Positions 7,860 through 16,465 of a stretch of DNA of 64,000 nucleotides are shown here, in pieces (within the stretch, counting starts at the first letter, position 1; every line of letters starts with the position of its first letter). This DNA is from JASHVB01 sp035508435. GTDB taxonomy: Bacteria > Pseudomonadota > Alphaproteobacteria > Acetobacterales > Acetobacteraceae. Where the stretch lies: assembly GCA_035508435.1 (NCBI GenBank), contig DATJNA010000095.1, forward strand, positions 25,064 to 89,063. Reading direction: 5' to 3'. The position numbers and the translations under genes are program-made. Under the pieces are notes generated by a model. It had not been told where the DNA came from. It searched no databases and was given only the letters and a program-made list of their open reading frames with translations.

Positions 7860-8528
7860 TCAATGTGGCGTCAGCGCGCGAATGGCCGCGTCAAGTTGCG
7901 GCGGTCCCGGCGCAGGCAGCCACTGCGCCTGGACTTCCAGCGCGAGGTTGAGCCGTGCCTTGTATTGCTCGCGCGGAATTTCGATGGCGCCGAACTGGGT
8001 GAGATGCTCCGTGACGAACTGCGTATCGAGCAACCGGAAGCCGCCGAGGCGCAGCCGCGCCACCAGATGCACCAGCGCCACCTTGGACGCATCGGTGACG
8101 AAGCTGAACATGCTCTCGCCGAAGAAGGCGCCGCCGATCGCGACGCCGTAGAGGCCGCCGACCAGGATGCCGGCCTGGCGGCATTCCACCGAATGCGCAT
8201 AGCCCAGACGATGCAGCTCCGAGAACAAACGCTCGATCTGGGTGTTGATCCAGGTGTCCTCGCGGCCGGGAACCGGGGTGGCACAGGCGGCGATGGTGGC
8301 GGGAAAGTCGCGATCCGCCGACACCTCGAAGGTATCGGCCAGGACGGTGCGGCGCAGCCGGCGCGGCAGGTGGAAGCGGTCGAGCGGCAGGATGCCGCGG
8401 CGCTCCGGGTCCAGCCAGAACAAGCGGTCGCCTCGACGTGTCTCCGCCATGGGGAATAGCCCGTGGCGGTAGGCTCGCAGCATCAGCTCCGGCGTGATCT
8501 CGAGCACACGACGCGACATGACAGCCAT
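7860..8528 (-). CDS. aat: Leucyl/phenylalanyl-tRNA--protein transferase
   Basis: A 222-residue Aat enzyme of the N-degron pathway. It transfers Leu or Phe from aminoacyl-tRNA to proteins with N-terminal Arg or Lys, marking them for ClpS/ClpAP. Family landmarks: AYRHGLFPMAE near the N-terminus, FWLDPERRGILPLD, YAHSVECR, and GGLYGVAIGGAFFGESMFS, then HLVARLRLGGFRLLDTQF. Length is normal. Start at 8528 is taken as the longest; an in-frame ATG at 8519 (MSRRVLEI) is equally plausible, and neither has a strong ribosome site. It is separated by about 60 bp from the downstream secreted protein on the same strand. Confidence 0.93.
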   Translation of the reverse strand: MAVMSRRVLEITPELMLRAYRHGLFPMAETRRGDRLFWLDPERRGILPLDRFHLPRRLRRTVLADTFEVSADRDFPATIAACATPVPGREDTWINTQIERLFSELHRLGYAHSVECRQAGILVGGLYGVAIGGAFFGESMFSFVTDASKVALVHLVARLRLGGFRLLDTQFVTEHLTQFGAIEIPREQYKARLNLALEVQAQWLPAPGPPQLDAAIRALTPH

Positions 8529-8687
8529 TGTGCGGCGGACGGGGGCGCGAAGGGAAGCGTCGGTTGTTGGCTGAGTTTCATCTCACAGCGAGCCGGCGGG
8601 ATCGGCCTTCGGCGGCCGATGCGAGGCTAGTTCAAGGTATCTATCAGGCGTGTTTCGTGCGCATTGACGCTGCCGTGCGTCGCATGC

Positions 8688-9608
8688 TCAATCGCCGTAG
8701 TCGATGCCGCGCCCGAAAAATTTCCGCAGGCGAGGTACCATGAAATCCACGAACGCGCGGACCTTCGGGATAGCGATGCGCCCCTCGGGCATGACGAGGT
8801 GGACCGGGACTGGCGGAAACTCATAGGTCCTCAGTACGACTCTCAGTCTTCCGTCGCGCACCTGATCCGCCACATGGTATGAGTAGAGCCGTGTCACCCC
8901 GCGTGCTTCGACCGCGGAGGCGACGGCCGCCCGTGCGCTGTTGACGGCGATTCGCGGGGTGAAATGGACGACGCGCGGAATTGTCGTCTCAGCCAAAGGC
9001 GGGAATCTCCAGGTGTCGAGTTCCGCGTGGGAGAAGCTGATGATCCGCTGCGCCGTGAGGTCGGCCGGTGTCTCGATGGGCGGATGCTTGTCGAGATAGG
9101 ACGGCGCGGCGGCGACCACCTGGCGGACTTCGCCGAGCCGCACCGCGACCATCGACGAGTCAGGCAGATGGCCGATGCGCAGCGCCGCGTCGATGCCTTC
9201 TTCGAGCAAGTTCACGGTCCGATCGAGCAAGGTGATTTTCGCCGACACGGTCGGAAACGCATCAAGGAACTCGTCCAGCAACGGACGCAGCACCTCTTCG
9301 CCGAGCAGGACCGGCGCGGTGAAGGCAAGCGTCCCACCCGGGGCTTTGCGGTGGCTCGCGACGATGGTTTCGGCCTCCTTGAGGTCGGTGAGCAACCGCC
9401 GGCAGGTCTGGGCGAAGCGCTCACCGACCTCACTCAATTTGCTCGAGCGTGTCGTGCGGTGGAGCAATTCCGCGCCCACCTGCTCTTCCAGGAACGCCAC
9501 CGCCCGGCTCACCGCCGCGGGCGAGCGGCCAAGCTTGCGCCCGGCCCCGGCGAGACTGCCCTCGTCCAAGGCCGCGACAAACACCGTCATTGCGTCGATC
9601 CGGTCCAT
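8688..9608 (-). CDS. LysR-family transcriptional regulator
   Basis: A 306-residue LysR-type regulator. The N-terminal winged HTH occupies about residues 1-60 (MDRIDAMTVFVAALDEGSLA, then GRSPAAVSRAVAFLEEQVG and LLHRTTRSSKL). The effector-binding domain follows, with the family turn APVLLGEEVLRPLLDEFL and the C-terminal MPEGRIAIPKVRAFVDF. It resembles the group that typically represses quinone, xenobiotic or efflux genes, but no target is adjacent: the divergent region 9609-10232 has no gene close by. The C-terminal stop lies 160 bp before aat. Confidence 0.92.
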   Translation of the reverse strand: MDRIDAMTVFVAALDEGSLAGAGRKLGRSPAAVSRAVAFLEEQVGAELLHRTTRSSKLSEVGERFAQTCRRLLTDLKEAETIVASHRKAPGGTLAFTAPVLLGEEVLRPLLDEFLDAFPTVSAKITLLDRTVNLLEEGIDAALRIGHLPDSSMVAVRLGEVRQVVAAAPSYLDKHPPIETPADLTAQRIISFSHAELDTWRFPPLAETTIPRVVHFTPRIAVNSARAAVASAVEARGVTRLYSYHVADQVRDGRLRVVLRTYEFPPVPVHLVMPEGRIAIPKVRAFVDFMVPRLRKFFGRGIDYGD

Positions 9609-10232
9609 TTGCTTGCTCCTCCAAGGCTCTTACCTTCATAAGGCAGGCATCGCGGCGTCTTCTCCGTTGCGACGCTTGTCAGGTCATGGCCTGGACATGA
9701 TGAGGGACCCCACCCTGGAACCAGAATTGCACACGACTTCTACTGCCCAGCGACCGTCTTGCCGGGCAGCGGAGCGCCAGTCCTGGAAACAACGGTGAAA
9801 AGTTCTGAATCCGGCAGTTTAAGGTCAGCGATCCGGTGGGATGGTCGGGCCATATATATCGCGCAAAGTCCGCCCCTCGTGGGCGACTTTGGCGTGGCTT
9901 CGCTCAACGCGTTATCGGCGCCGAACCGGGGTCAAGGCGGGGAAGCCATCGTGACGCCGGCAAAGCAGCGCCGAAAGTGAACACGCGTTCGTGAACATAC
10001 TCGGGGAGTTCGTGCCGACCCGACGCCGAAGAAGAGGGTCCGTGATGAGCAGCGATCACTGCCCCGCGTGCTGACCCTTGAAGGCGACGGCCGTCGTCAC
10101 CTTGAAGCCGACCCATCGCTTCTTGCGGGTTCCTATGCTCGGCGGTAACGAGGATCGCCGGTTGACGCTGCGATCAACTGCATGATTAGTTCAGTCATAA
10201 ACTAACACAAGTCACATTGCAGGCCGCCAGGA
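9609..10232. other. Gene-free stretch between divergent regulators, with a palindromic operator candidate
   Basis: No convincing gene in 620 bp; small open frames here lack family features and ribosome sites. Near its right end a -35-like TTGACG (10162-10167) is followed by a set of short inverted repeats, AACT (10176) ... AGTT (10188), with TTAGTT at 10186-10191 facing AACTAA at 10199-10204. These overlap the region expected for a -10 element of the regulator gene at 10233, so they could be its operator or a site for autoregulation. Direct repeats ccttgaaggcgac/ccttgaagccgac occur at about 10076 and 10109. Confidence 0.45.
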
Positions 10233-13124
10233 ATGTTTCCGGAAGATATTCGGCAGGTTTACGCGTCGGGCGACTGTGAGATCGACCTTGGGCGCCGTGA
10301 GCTTCGGGTGCATGGGTCGCCTGTGCCAATTGGTGGCCGGGCCTTTGAGGTCATCGAAGTTTTGGCCCGGTCGGCCGGGGAGCTTGTCACTAAGGACGAA
10401 CTTATGAATCGCATCTGGCCTGGTGCGATCGTCATGGAAAACACACTCCACGTTCATGCTGTTGCGGTTCGCAAGGCGCTCGGCCCCTACCGGAACCTGC
10501 TCAAGACCGAGTCCCGCCGGGGCTATCGCTTGCTCGGCAGTTGGGCTGTCCAGCATCAGGACGCACCCAGACTATCGAGCGGCCTCCAGTGGATCAGCGT
10601 GAGCGGCGAAGCGCTGCGAACCAATATCCCGGTTCCTGTCACCCAGCTTGTTGGCCGAGCAGCGGCGGGACAGCGGCTGCGGGATCTGGTCTCAGCCTAC
10701 CGCGTTGTCACCCTGACTGGGCCAGGCGGCATAGGAAAGACCACTTTTGGATTGAAGGTCGCACGCCGTGTTCTTGGCGAGTTCGCCGACGGCGGATGGC
10801 TTGTCGAGTTGGCGTCGCTTTCCGCTCCCGACCTCGTGCCGTCCGCCGTGGCCAGTGTCCTCGGCCTGAAAATCAGCGGAGAGACGATTTCCGCGGATTC
10901 CGTCGCGCGGGCAATCGGCGGCCGGCATCTCCTGCTGGTGCTCGACAACTGCGAGCATGTCATCGATGCGGTGGCGACGCTGACAGAGGTGTTGGTACGG
11001 CAGTGCCCTCGCACCACAATACTGGCGACGAGCCGCGAAATCCTGCGGATTGACGGCGAGTTCGTGTATCGCGTTCCGCCGCTTGACGTGCCCGCAGCGG
11101 AAGCGGCAGAACCGGACCACATCCTGGGGCACAGCGCGGTGGCGCTGTTCATCGCCAGGACACAAGCGCTGGCCCCCGATTTCTCGCCGCGAGCCGGAGA
11201 CTTGCCGGCGATCGCCGCGATCTGCCGGCATCTCGACGGCATTCCCCTCGCGATAGAGTTCGCCGCTGCTCGCGCCGCCTTGCTCGGGGTTCCGCAGGTG
11301 ACCGCGGACCTGCACGATCGTTTCGCACTGTTGACCCGTGGGCGCCGCACCGCGCTGCCCCGGCATCGAACGCTGCGGGCGGTGCTCGATTGGAGCCACG
11401 AACTGCTGACGGAAGCGGAACGGCTGTTGTTTCGTCGCCTGGCCATTTTTCCCGCCGGGTTCACCCTCGCCGCCGCCGCCGCCGTCATGGTGGGTAGCGG
11501 GCTCGATGCGGCAGCCGTCACGGATGGCATCGCCAATCTCGTCGCCAAATCGTTGGTCGTGGTCGGCGGGACCGACGGCGCCACGCGCTGGCGCCTGCTG
11601 GAAACGATCAGGGCCTACGCACTTGAGAAGCTTGCCGGGCAAGGCGAGACCGACACCGTCGCTGGGCGCCATGCGTCGTATTTTCGCGATCTCATCGCAC
11701 CGTTCGCGGCGGGAGCCGGATCGTCCGTATCGGATGATGATCTGGCTCGCTTCGTTCGCGAGATCGACAATGTTCGCGCCGCGCTCGACTGGTCGTTCGG
11801 CCCGGCCGGCGACCCGGCAATTGGCGTCGACCTCACAGCCGCCTATGCGCCGGTGTGGCAGCATTTGGTGCTGATGAAGGAATGCCGCGAGCGCTGCGAA
11901 CGCGCATTGCTCTGTCTTGAACCGCGTGTGACGGCCAACCTGCGCCAAAGGATGCGGCTGCAGCTAGCCCTCGCTGGTGCGATGTTCATCACTCAAGGGC
12001 CTGCGGAGCAAACGACGACGATGCTGACTGAGGCGCTCGATGCGGCAGAGACTCTAAAAGACATCGACGCGCAGATGCGGACTCTGTCGGCTTTGAGGAC
12101 TTTCTATGTGCATCGCGGAGATTACGGTCTGGCGCGGATTGTGACGGAACGGCTCGAGCAAATAGCTGATCGTATTGACGACCCGGTGAGCGTCCGTGCC
12201 GCCTGGTGGCGAACCGGTGTTGCACTCCTTACCCGCGGCCGACCTCGCGAGGCCCAGCAATGTTTTGAACGTGTGCTGCAATCTCCTATCGCGCCGGGAG
12301 ATCGCCATGGCGTCATCTTTTATAATTCGAACGACCACGCGGTCGCTCACGCCATGTTGGCCCGGGCGCTTTGGGTGCAGGGCTTTACCCAAAGCGCGCT
12401 CGATGAAGCCCGCGCCAGCCTGGATGAACTGCATGGCGCGGATAACCAGCTCTTGCTTTGCCGGGTCCTGTATTACGGCATCTGCCGTATCGCACCAATC
12501 ATAGGCGACTTCGCGACGGCCGAGCGTGAGATCACCCGTTTGATCGAGATAGCAACGAGTCTGAGCGCGCATTTCTGGGAAACCGCAGGCCACTTTCTGA
12601 AAGGGAGACTGTTGGTCGAGCGTGGCGAGTTCGCGCAAGGCCTGACCGTGTTGCGCGATGCGTTCGAAACATGCGGCCGAACCGGGTGGCGCCTGTCGTA
12701 TCCGGAGTTCAAGGGCGCGCTGGCGTTGGCGTTTGCGGGGCTCGGGCGGCTCAATGAGGCGCTCGTCGCTCTTGACGACGCCGTGGCAAGTGCAGGCCAG
12801 GGAGCAGATGGTCAGGTGTGGTATGTGCCAGAGCTCCTCCGCATCAAAGGCGAAGTATTGCTTCAGCAAGACGCGGATCAGTCAACCCAGGCAGCCGAGG
12901 ACTGCTTTGACCAAGCCGCCGAGATGGCCCGCGCGCAGGGCGCGCTATTCTGGGAACTGCGGATTGCGCTCAGCGTTGCCCGCCTGAGAATGTGCCAAGG
13001 TCGCCACGACGAGGCGAGGGCATTGCTCGCGCCGGTCCGCGATCGATTCACCGACGGCTACACCACCGCCGACTTGCGTGCCGCCAAGGCACTCCTCGCG
13101 ACGCTCGACAGCCCGTCGCGCTGA
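10233..13124 (+). CDS. Winged-helix DNA-binding / ATPase / helical-repeat transcriptional regulator
   Basis: A 963-residue STAND-type regulator. Residues ~10-105 form an OmpR/PhoB-type winged helix (DCEIDLGRRELRVHG, GRAFEVIEVLARSAGELVTK, RRGYRLLG). An NB-ARC/AfsR-like ATPase follows, with Walker A GPGGIGKTTFG at about residue 165 and Walker B HLLLVLDNCEHV at about 235, then TTILATSRE and GIPLAIEFAAAR. The C-terminal ~450 residues are helical and TPR-like, probably sensing a ligand or partner protein. Architecture matches the CadC/AfsR-like ATPase regulators common in alphaproteobacteria and actinobacteria. It lacks a receiver domain. No operon partner is present, so its targets are unknown. 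The ATG at 10233 places the wing domain at the expected distance. Confidence 0.88.
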   Translation: MFPEDIRQVYASGDCEIDLGRRELRVHGSPVPIGGRAFEVIEVLARSAGELVTKDELMNRIWPGAIVMENTLHVHAVAVRKALGPYRNLLKTESRRGYRLLGSWAVQHQDAPRLSSGLQWISVSGEALRTNIPVPVTQLVGRAAAGQRLRDLVSAYRVVTLTGPGGIGKTTFGLKVARRVLGEFADGGWLVELASLSAPDLVPSAVASVLGLKISGETISADSVARAIGGRHLLLVLDNCEHVIDAVATLTEVLVRQCPRTTILATSREILRIDGEFVYRVPPLDVPAAEAAEPDHILGHSAVALFIARTQALAPDFSPRAGDLPAIAAICRHLDGIPLAIEFAAARAALLGVPQVTADLHDRFALLTRGRRTALPRHRTLRAVLDWSHELLTEAERLLFRRLAIFPAGFTLAAAAAVMVGSGLDAAAVTDGIANLVAKSLVVVGGTDGATRWRLLETIRAYALEKLAGQGETDTVAGRHASYFRDLIAPFAAGAGSSVSDDDLARFVREIDNVRAALDWSFGPAGDPAIGVDLTAAYAPVWQHLVLMKECRERCERALLCLEPRVTANLRQRMRLQLALAGAMFITQGPAEQTTTMLTEALDAAETLKDIDAQMRTLSALRTFYVHRGDYGLARIVTERLEQIADRIDDPVSVRAAWWRTGVALLTRGRPREAQQCFERVLQSPIAPGDRHGVIFYNSNDHAVAHAMLARALWVQGFTQSALDEARASLDELHGADNQLLLCRVLYYGICRIAPIIGDFATAEREITRLIEIATSLSAHFWETAGHFLKGRLLVERGEFAQGLTVLRDAFETCGRTGWRLSYPEFKGALALAFAGLGRLNEALVALDDAVASAGQGADGQVWYVPELLRIKGEVLLQQDADQSTQAAEDCFDQAAEMARAQGALFWELRIALSVARLRMCQGRHDEARALLAPVRDRFTDGYTTADLRAAKALLATLDSPSR

Positions 13125-13175
13125 GCCCCCCGCCGCGGTCGAACTTCCGAAGTTGGAAACGACGATGCGACAGGC

Positions 13176-13207
13176 GGCCGGCGCCCGCCACGCAGCAGGC
13201 GCCGGCC
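13176..13207. terminator. GC-rich hairpin between convergent genes
   Basis: A perfect 10-bp stem, GGCCGGCGCC (13176-13185) with GGCGCCGGCC (13198-13207), and a 12-nt loop. It lies between the end of the regulator (13124) and the end of hpaI (13219), which converge, so it can serve both. There is no T-run, so it is termination-like only by structure and place. Confidence 0.5.
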
Positions 13208-13218
13208 CGCGTCGTTTA

Positions 13219-13998
13219 TCAGTTCGCGACGTCCCCAGCCGCCTTGCGGGTTGCCGTGACGGCCTCGCGCGCCGCACGGGCCATCAGGCCGCTGTCGTTG
13301 GCGATCGTCACGAACTGGAAGCCCATCTTGATCATGCGCGCGGCATAGGCCGGCGTGCCGTTATGAATGCCGGCGAACTTGCCATGCTTCTTGCAGCTCG
13401 CCAGCAGCTTTTCGTAGATGCCCAGGATCAGCGGTTCCTCGCGGTCCAGCATCGGCACCAGCCCAAGTGAGAACCCCATGTCCGACGGACCGATATAGAT
13501 GCCGCTGATGCCGGGAACCTGCAGGATCTCGTCGATATTATCGATGCCCTGCTGGGTCTCGATCATCGGAATGACCTGCACTTCGTCATTGGCGATGGTC
13601 TGGTAGCTGGACGCCTCGCCGTACATCGCGGCGCGGATCGGACCATTGCTGCGCTTGCCCAGCGGCGGATACATGCAGGCGTCTGCGAGCGCCTTCGCTT
13701 CTGTCTTGTTGTTGACCATCGGGCAGATGATGCCCCAGGCGCCGCCGTCCAACGCCTTGCCGATGATGCCCGGCTCGTTCCAGGGAACGCGCACCAGCGG
13801 CGTGACGGGATGACGGTCCATGGCCTGGAAGCACTGCACCATGGACTGGTAGTCCTGCACGCCATGCTGCATGTCCACGGTGACGCTGTCCCAGCCGCAC
13901 TGGGCCATGACTTCGGCAGAGAAGCCAGACGGGATGGCGAGCCAGGCATTGACGCACGCCTTGCCGGCGGCGATGCGCGCCTTGAGCTTGTTGGGCAT
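13219..13998 (-). CDS. HpcH/HpaI-family aldolase (2-keto-3-deoxy acid or hydroxyketoacid aldolase)
   Basis: A 259-residue class II pyruvate-type aldolase of the HpaI family, reversibly splitting 4-hydroxy-2-keto acids into pyruvate and an aldehyde. Visible landmarks: VTVDMQHGVQDY (metal and base region), PLVRVPWNEPGIIGKALDGG, GIICPMVNNKTEAKALADAC (the usual P-M-V block), PMIETQQGIDNIDEI with the metal-binding Glu, and GIYIGPSDMGFSLG with the metal-binding Asp. The family start at 13998 (MPNKLKARI) is chosen; an upstream TTG at 14022 would add eight poor residues. The exact substrate is uncertain. It is monocistronic and converges on the large regulator. Confidence 0.88.
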   Translation of the reverse strand: MPNKLKARIAAGKACVNAWLAIPSGFSAEVMAQCGWDSVTVDMQHGVQDYQSMVQCFQAMDRHPVTPLVRVPWNEPGIIGKALDGGAWGIICPMVNNKTEAKALADACMYPPLGKRSNGPIRAAMYGEASSYQTIANDEVQVIPMIETQQGIDNIDEILQVPGISGIYIGPSDMGFSLGLVPMLDREEPLILGIYEKLLASCKKHGKFAGIHNGTPAYAARMIKMGFQFVTIANDSGLMARAAREAVTATRKAAGDVAN

Positions 13999-14185
13999 TG
14001 GCTGTTTCCCCGGAGGTTGCAAGAAGGGAGCGGCAGGCTAGGCGCGAGGGTAAGGTGCGTCAACGCCACACACCTACGCGTGTCACCGTCGCCGGAATCG
14101 GCTATGAGTGCCGCAGCTCGGCCTGCATCAAGCCTTCACCGGCTTGGCGCAGAGCCGTGGCCTCGCGGTTTGGGATGATGCACGC

Positions 14186-15049
14186 ATGAGCTGGCTGACC
14201 GAATTCGTCCGCCCCAAGATCCGTACCCTGTTCGCACGGCGCGAGGTGCCGGAGAATCTGTGGCATCAGTGCCCCGCCTGCCAGCAGATGATCTTCCATC
14301 GCGATCTGTCGGCGAACCTGAAGGTGTGCCCGCATTGCGGCCACCACATGCGCGCCAGCGCGATCGAACGCCTGGTCTGGACGTTCGACGATGGCAGCTA
14401 CACCCGCATCGAGTTGCCGCGCGCCCCGGCCGATCCATTGCGGTTCCGCGACGCCAAGCGTTACGCCGACCGGGTCAAGGAGGCGCGCGACAAGACCCAC
14501 CAGGACGATGCGCTGGTGGTGGCGCATGGCAAGCTGGCCGGCCACCAGGCGGTCGTTGCGGCAATGGAATTCGAATTCCTCGGCGGCTCGATGGGCGCGG
14601 CGGTGGGCGAGGGGATCGTCGCGGCCGCGCGCCTCGCCGTGTTGCAGGAGGCGCCGCTGATCGTGTTCACCGCCTCGGGCGGGGCGCGGATGCAGGAAGG
14701 CGCCATCAGCCTGATGCAAATGCCGCGTACAATCATCGCCACGCGGCTGGTGAAGGAAGCCGGCCTGCCCTTCATCGTCGTGCTGACCGATCCCACCACC
14801 GGCGGTGTCACCGCCAGTTTCGCCATGCTGGGAGACATCCAGATCGCCGAGCCGGGCGCGCTGATCGGTTTCGCCGGCGCACGCGTGATCGAGCAAACGG
14901 TACGGGAGAAACTGCCCGAGGGGTTCCAGCGCGCCGAATACCTGCACGAGCATGGCATTGTCGACATGGTGGTAAAGCGCACCGAGCTGCGCGACACCCT
15001 GGCACGGCTGATCGGACTGTTGCGCGTCAAGCTGCTGGAGGCGGCATGA
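14186..15049 (+). CDS. accD: Acetyl-CoA carboxylase carboxyltransferase subunit beta
   Basis: A 287-residue AccD, which with AccA transfers the carboxyl group from biotin to acetyl-CoA to give malonyl-CoA for fatty acid synthesis. An N-terminal zinc ribbon is visible (CPAC, residues in WHQCPACQQM, then CPHCGHHM). The crotonase-like carboxyltransferase core follows, with FTASGGARMQEG, LTDPTTGGVTASFAMLGD and GALIGFAGARVIEQT forming the oxyanion and CoA sites. The start at 14186 (MSWLTEFVRPKIR) matches the family; upstream residues in the frame do not. It is followed 41 bp later by folC in the same direction; accD-folC pairing is common in proteobacteria. Confidence 0.96.
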   Translation: MSWLTEFVRPKIRTLFARREVPENLWHQCPACQQMIFHRDLSANLKVCPHCGHHMRASAIERLVWTFDDGSYTRIELPRAPADPLRFRDAKRYADRVKEARDKTHQDDALVVAHGKLAGHQAVVAAMEFEFLGGSMGAAVGEGIVAAARLAVLQEAPLIVFTASGGARMQEGAISLMQMPRTIIATRLVKEAGLPFIVVLTDPTTGGVTASFAMLGDIQIAEPGALIGFAGARVIEQTVREKLPEGFQRAEYLHEHGIVDMVVKRTELRDTLARLIGLLRVKLLEAA

Positions 15050-15090
15050 AGCCCATCCATGCAAGGCGGGCGGCGGGGAGTTAAAGGCGC

Positions 15091-16374
15091 ATGCCCAACC
15101 GCATCGACGGCATCGTCGCCCGCCTGCACGGCCTCCATCCGCGGCTGATCGACCTCAGCCTCGACCGGTTATTGGTACTGCTCCACAAGCTGGGCAACCC
15201 GCAGCTTCGCCTGCCGCCGGTGATCCATGTCGCGGGAACCAACGGCAAGGGCAGCACCTGCGCGTTCCTGCGTGCGATCACCGAGGCTGCCGGGCGGCGC
15301 GTGCACGTCTACACCTCGCCGCATCTGGTGCGCTGGAACGAACGCATCCGCATCGCCGGCACGCTGGTCTCCGATGCGGCGCTGGCGGCAGCGTTCGACC
15401 ATGTGGAGCAAGTGAACGCCGGCGCACCGATCACGGTGTTCGAAGTCAACACCGCGGTTGCCTTCCATCTGTTTGCAGCGGCACCCGCGGATCTCTGCGT
15501 CTTGGAAGTCGGGCTGGGCGGGCGCGGCGACGCCACCAACGTGATCGCGCGTCCGGCGGCGTGCGCCATCACCTCGATCTCGCTCGATCATCGCGAATTG
15601 CTTGGCGATACGCTGGCAGCGATCGCGGCGGAGAAGGCGGGCATCATGAAGCCGGGCGTGCCGGTGGCGATCGGCGCGCAGCCAGCGGAAGTGCTCGACG
15701 TCTTGCTCGCGCAGGCAGAGCACATCGGCGCCCCGGCGCGGCTGCGCGATCGGGACTGGGGGATCGCCAGCACACCGAACGGGCTCCGCTATGAGGATGC
15801 GGCCGGGGCGCTTGACCTCCCGCGCCCATCGCTGCCGGGTGCCTTCCAGTTCGACAACGCCGGGATCGCCATCGCCGCCATGCGCATCTCCGCGCTGCCG
15901 ACGCCAGAGTCGGCGTTCGCCGCCGGCATTGCGGCGGCGGAGTGGCCCGCCCGGCTGCAACGTCTGCGCGGGCGCCTCGCGGCATTGCTGCCACCCGATT
16001 GGGAATTGTGGCTCGACGGCGGGCATAATCCCGGTGCCGGAATCGTGCTCGCGGAGCATTTGCGAAGCTGGCGCGACCGGCCGATGCACCTGGTCGTCGG
16101 GATGAAGCAGTCGAAGGACTCCGAGGAATTCCTGCGCCCTCTGCTGCCGCACGCGGCAACGCTGTGGGCAGTGGCAGAGGAGCATCAGCACGATGCGCGT
16201 CCGGTGGAATCGATTGTGGCAGCGTCAGGGGGGCGGGCGCGACCCGGGCCGCACGTCGCCGACGCGCTGCGCGCGTTGACGCACGAGGCGGAACCACACG
16301 GTTCCCGCCCGGCTCGCGTGCTGATCTGCGGTAGTCTGTATCTCGCGGGCGAGGTGCTGCAGCAGGATGCGTAG
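15091..16374 (+). CDS. folC: Bifunctional folylpolyglutamate synthase/dihydrofolate synthase
   Basis: A 427-residue Mur-ligase-family enzyme that joins Glu to dihydropteroate and extends folate polyglutamates, using ATP. The P-loop is VAGTNGKGSTCAFLRAI near residue 45, followed by HVYTSPHLVRWNERIRI. LEVGLGGRGDATNV is the metal- and ATP-binding block, SISLDHRELLGDTLAAIA and EKAGIMKPGVPV follow, and WLDGGHNPGAG begins the C-terminal domain. Full length. The start ATG at 15091 lies 41 bp after accD. The 3' end overlaps, by 8 bp, an open frame extending the next gene. Confidence 0.95.
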   Translation: MPNRIDGIVARLHGLHPRLIDLSLDRLLVLLHKLGNPQLRLPPVIHVAGTNGKGSTCAFLRAITEAAGRRVHVYTSPHLVRWNERIRIAGTLVSDAALAAAFDHVEQVNAGAPITVFEVNTAVAFHLFAAAPADLCVLEVGLGGRGDATNVIARPAACAITSISLDHRELLGDTLAAIAAEKAGIMKPGVPVAIGAQPAEVLDVLLAQAEHIGAPARLRDRDWGIASTPNGLRYEDAAGALDLPRPSLPGAFQFDNAGIAIAAMRISALPTPESAFAAGIAAAEWPARLQRLRGRLAALLPPDWELWLDGGHNPGAGIVLAEHLRSWRDRPMHLVVGMKQSKDSEEFLRPLLPHAATLWAVAEEHQHDARPVESIVAASGGRARPGPHVADALRALTHEAEPHGSRPARVLICGSLYLAGEVLQQDA

Positions 16375-16435
16375 GACGTCATTCTGGCGGCATGGCAGGG
16401 AACCCGCGCCGGGCGATTGCCGAGCGCGGTCTGCC

Positions 16436-16460
16436 TGTCGTTGCGAGGAGCGGCGACGCG
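16436..16460. repeat. Fragment of a family A repeat
   Basis: The sequence tgtcgttgcgaggagcggcg matches the left end of the family A repeats. No right arm is found nearby. It sits between folC and the start proposed for the next gene, and would encode an odd Arg/Cys-rich extension if that gene began at 16367. Confidence 0.55.
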
Positions 16461-16465
16461 TCCTT

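Noticed and set aside
10692..11948. 418-residue minus-strand ORF inside the regulator gene
   Set aside because: It is antisense to well-conserved ATPase motifs and has no family features.
16367..16465. GH42-like protein starting at 16367
   Set aside because: These codons are a family A repeat fragment giving an Arg/Cys-rich stretch before a good signal peptide; the later GTG is preferred.
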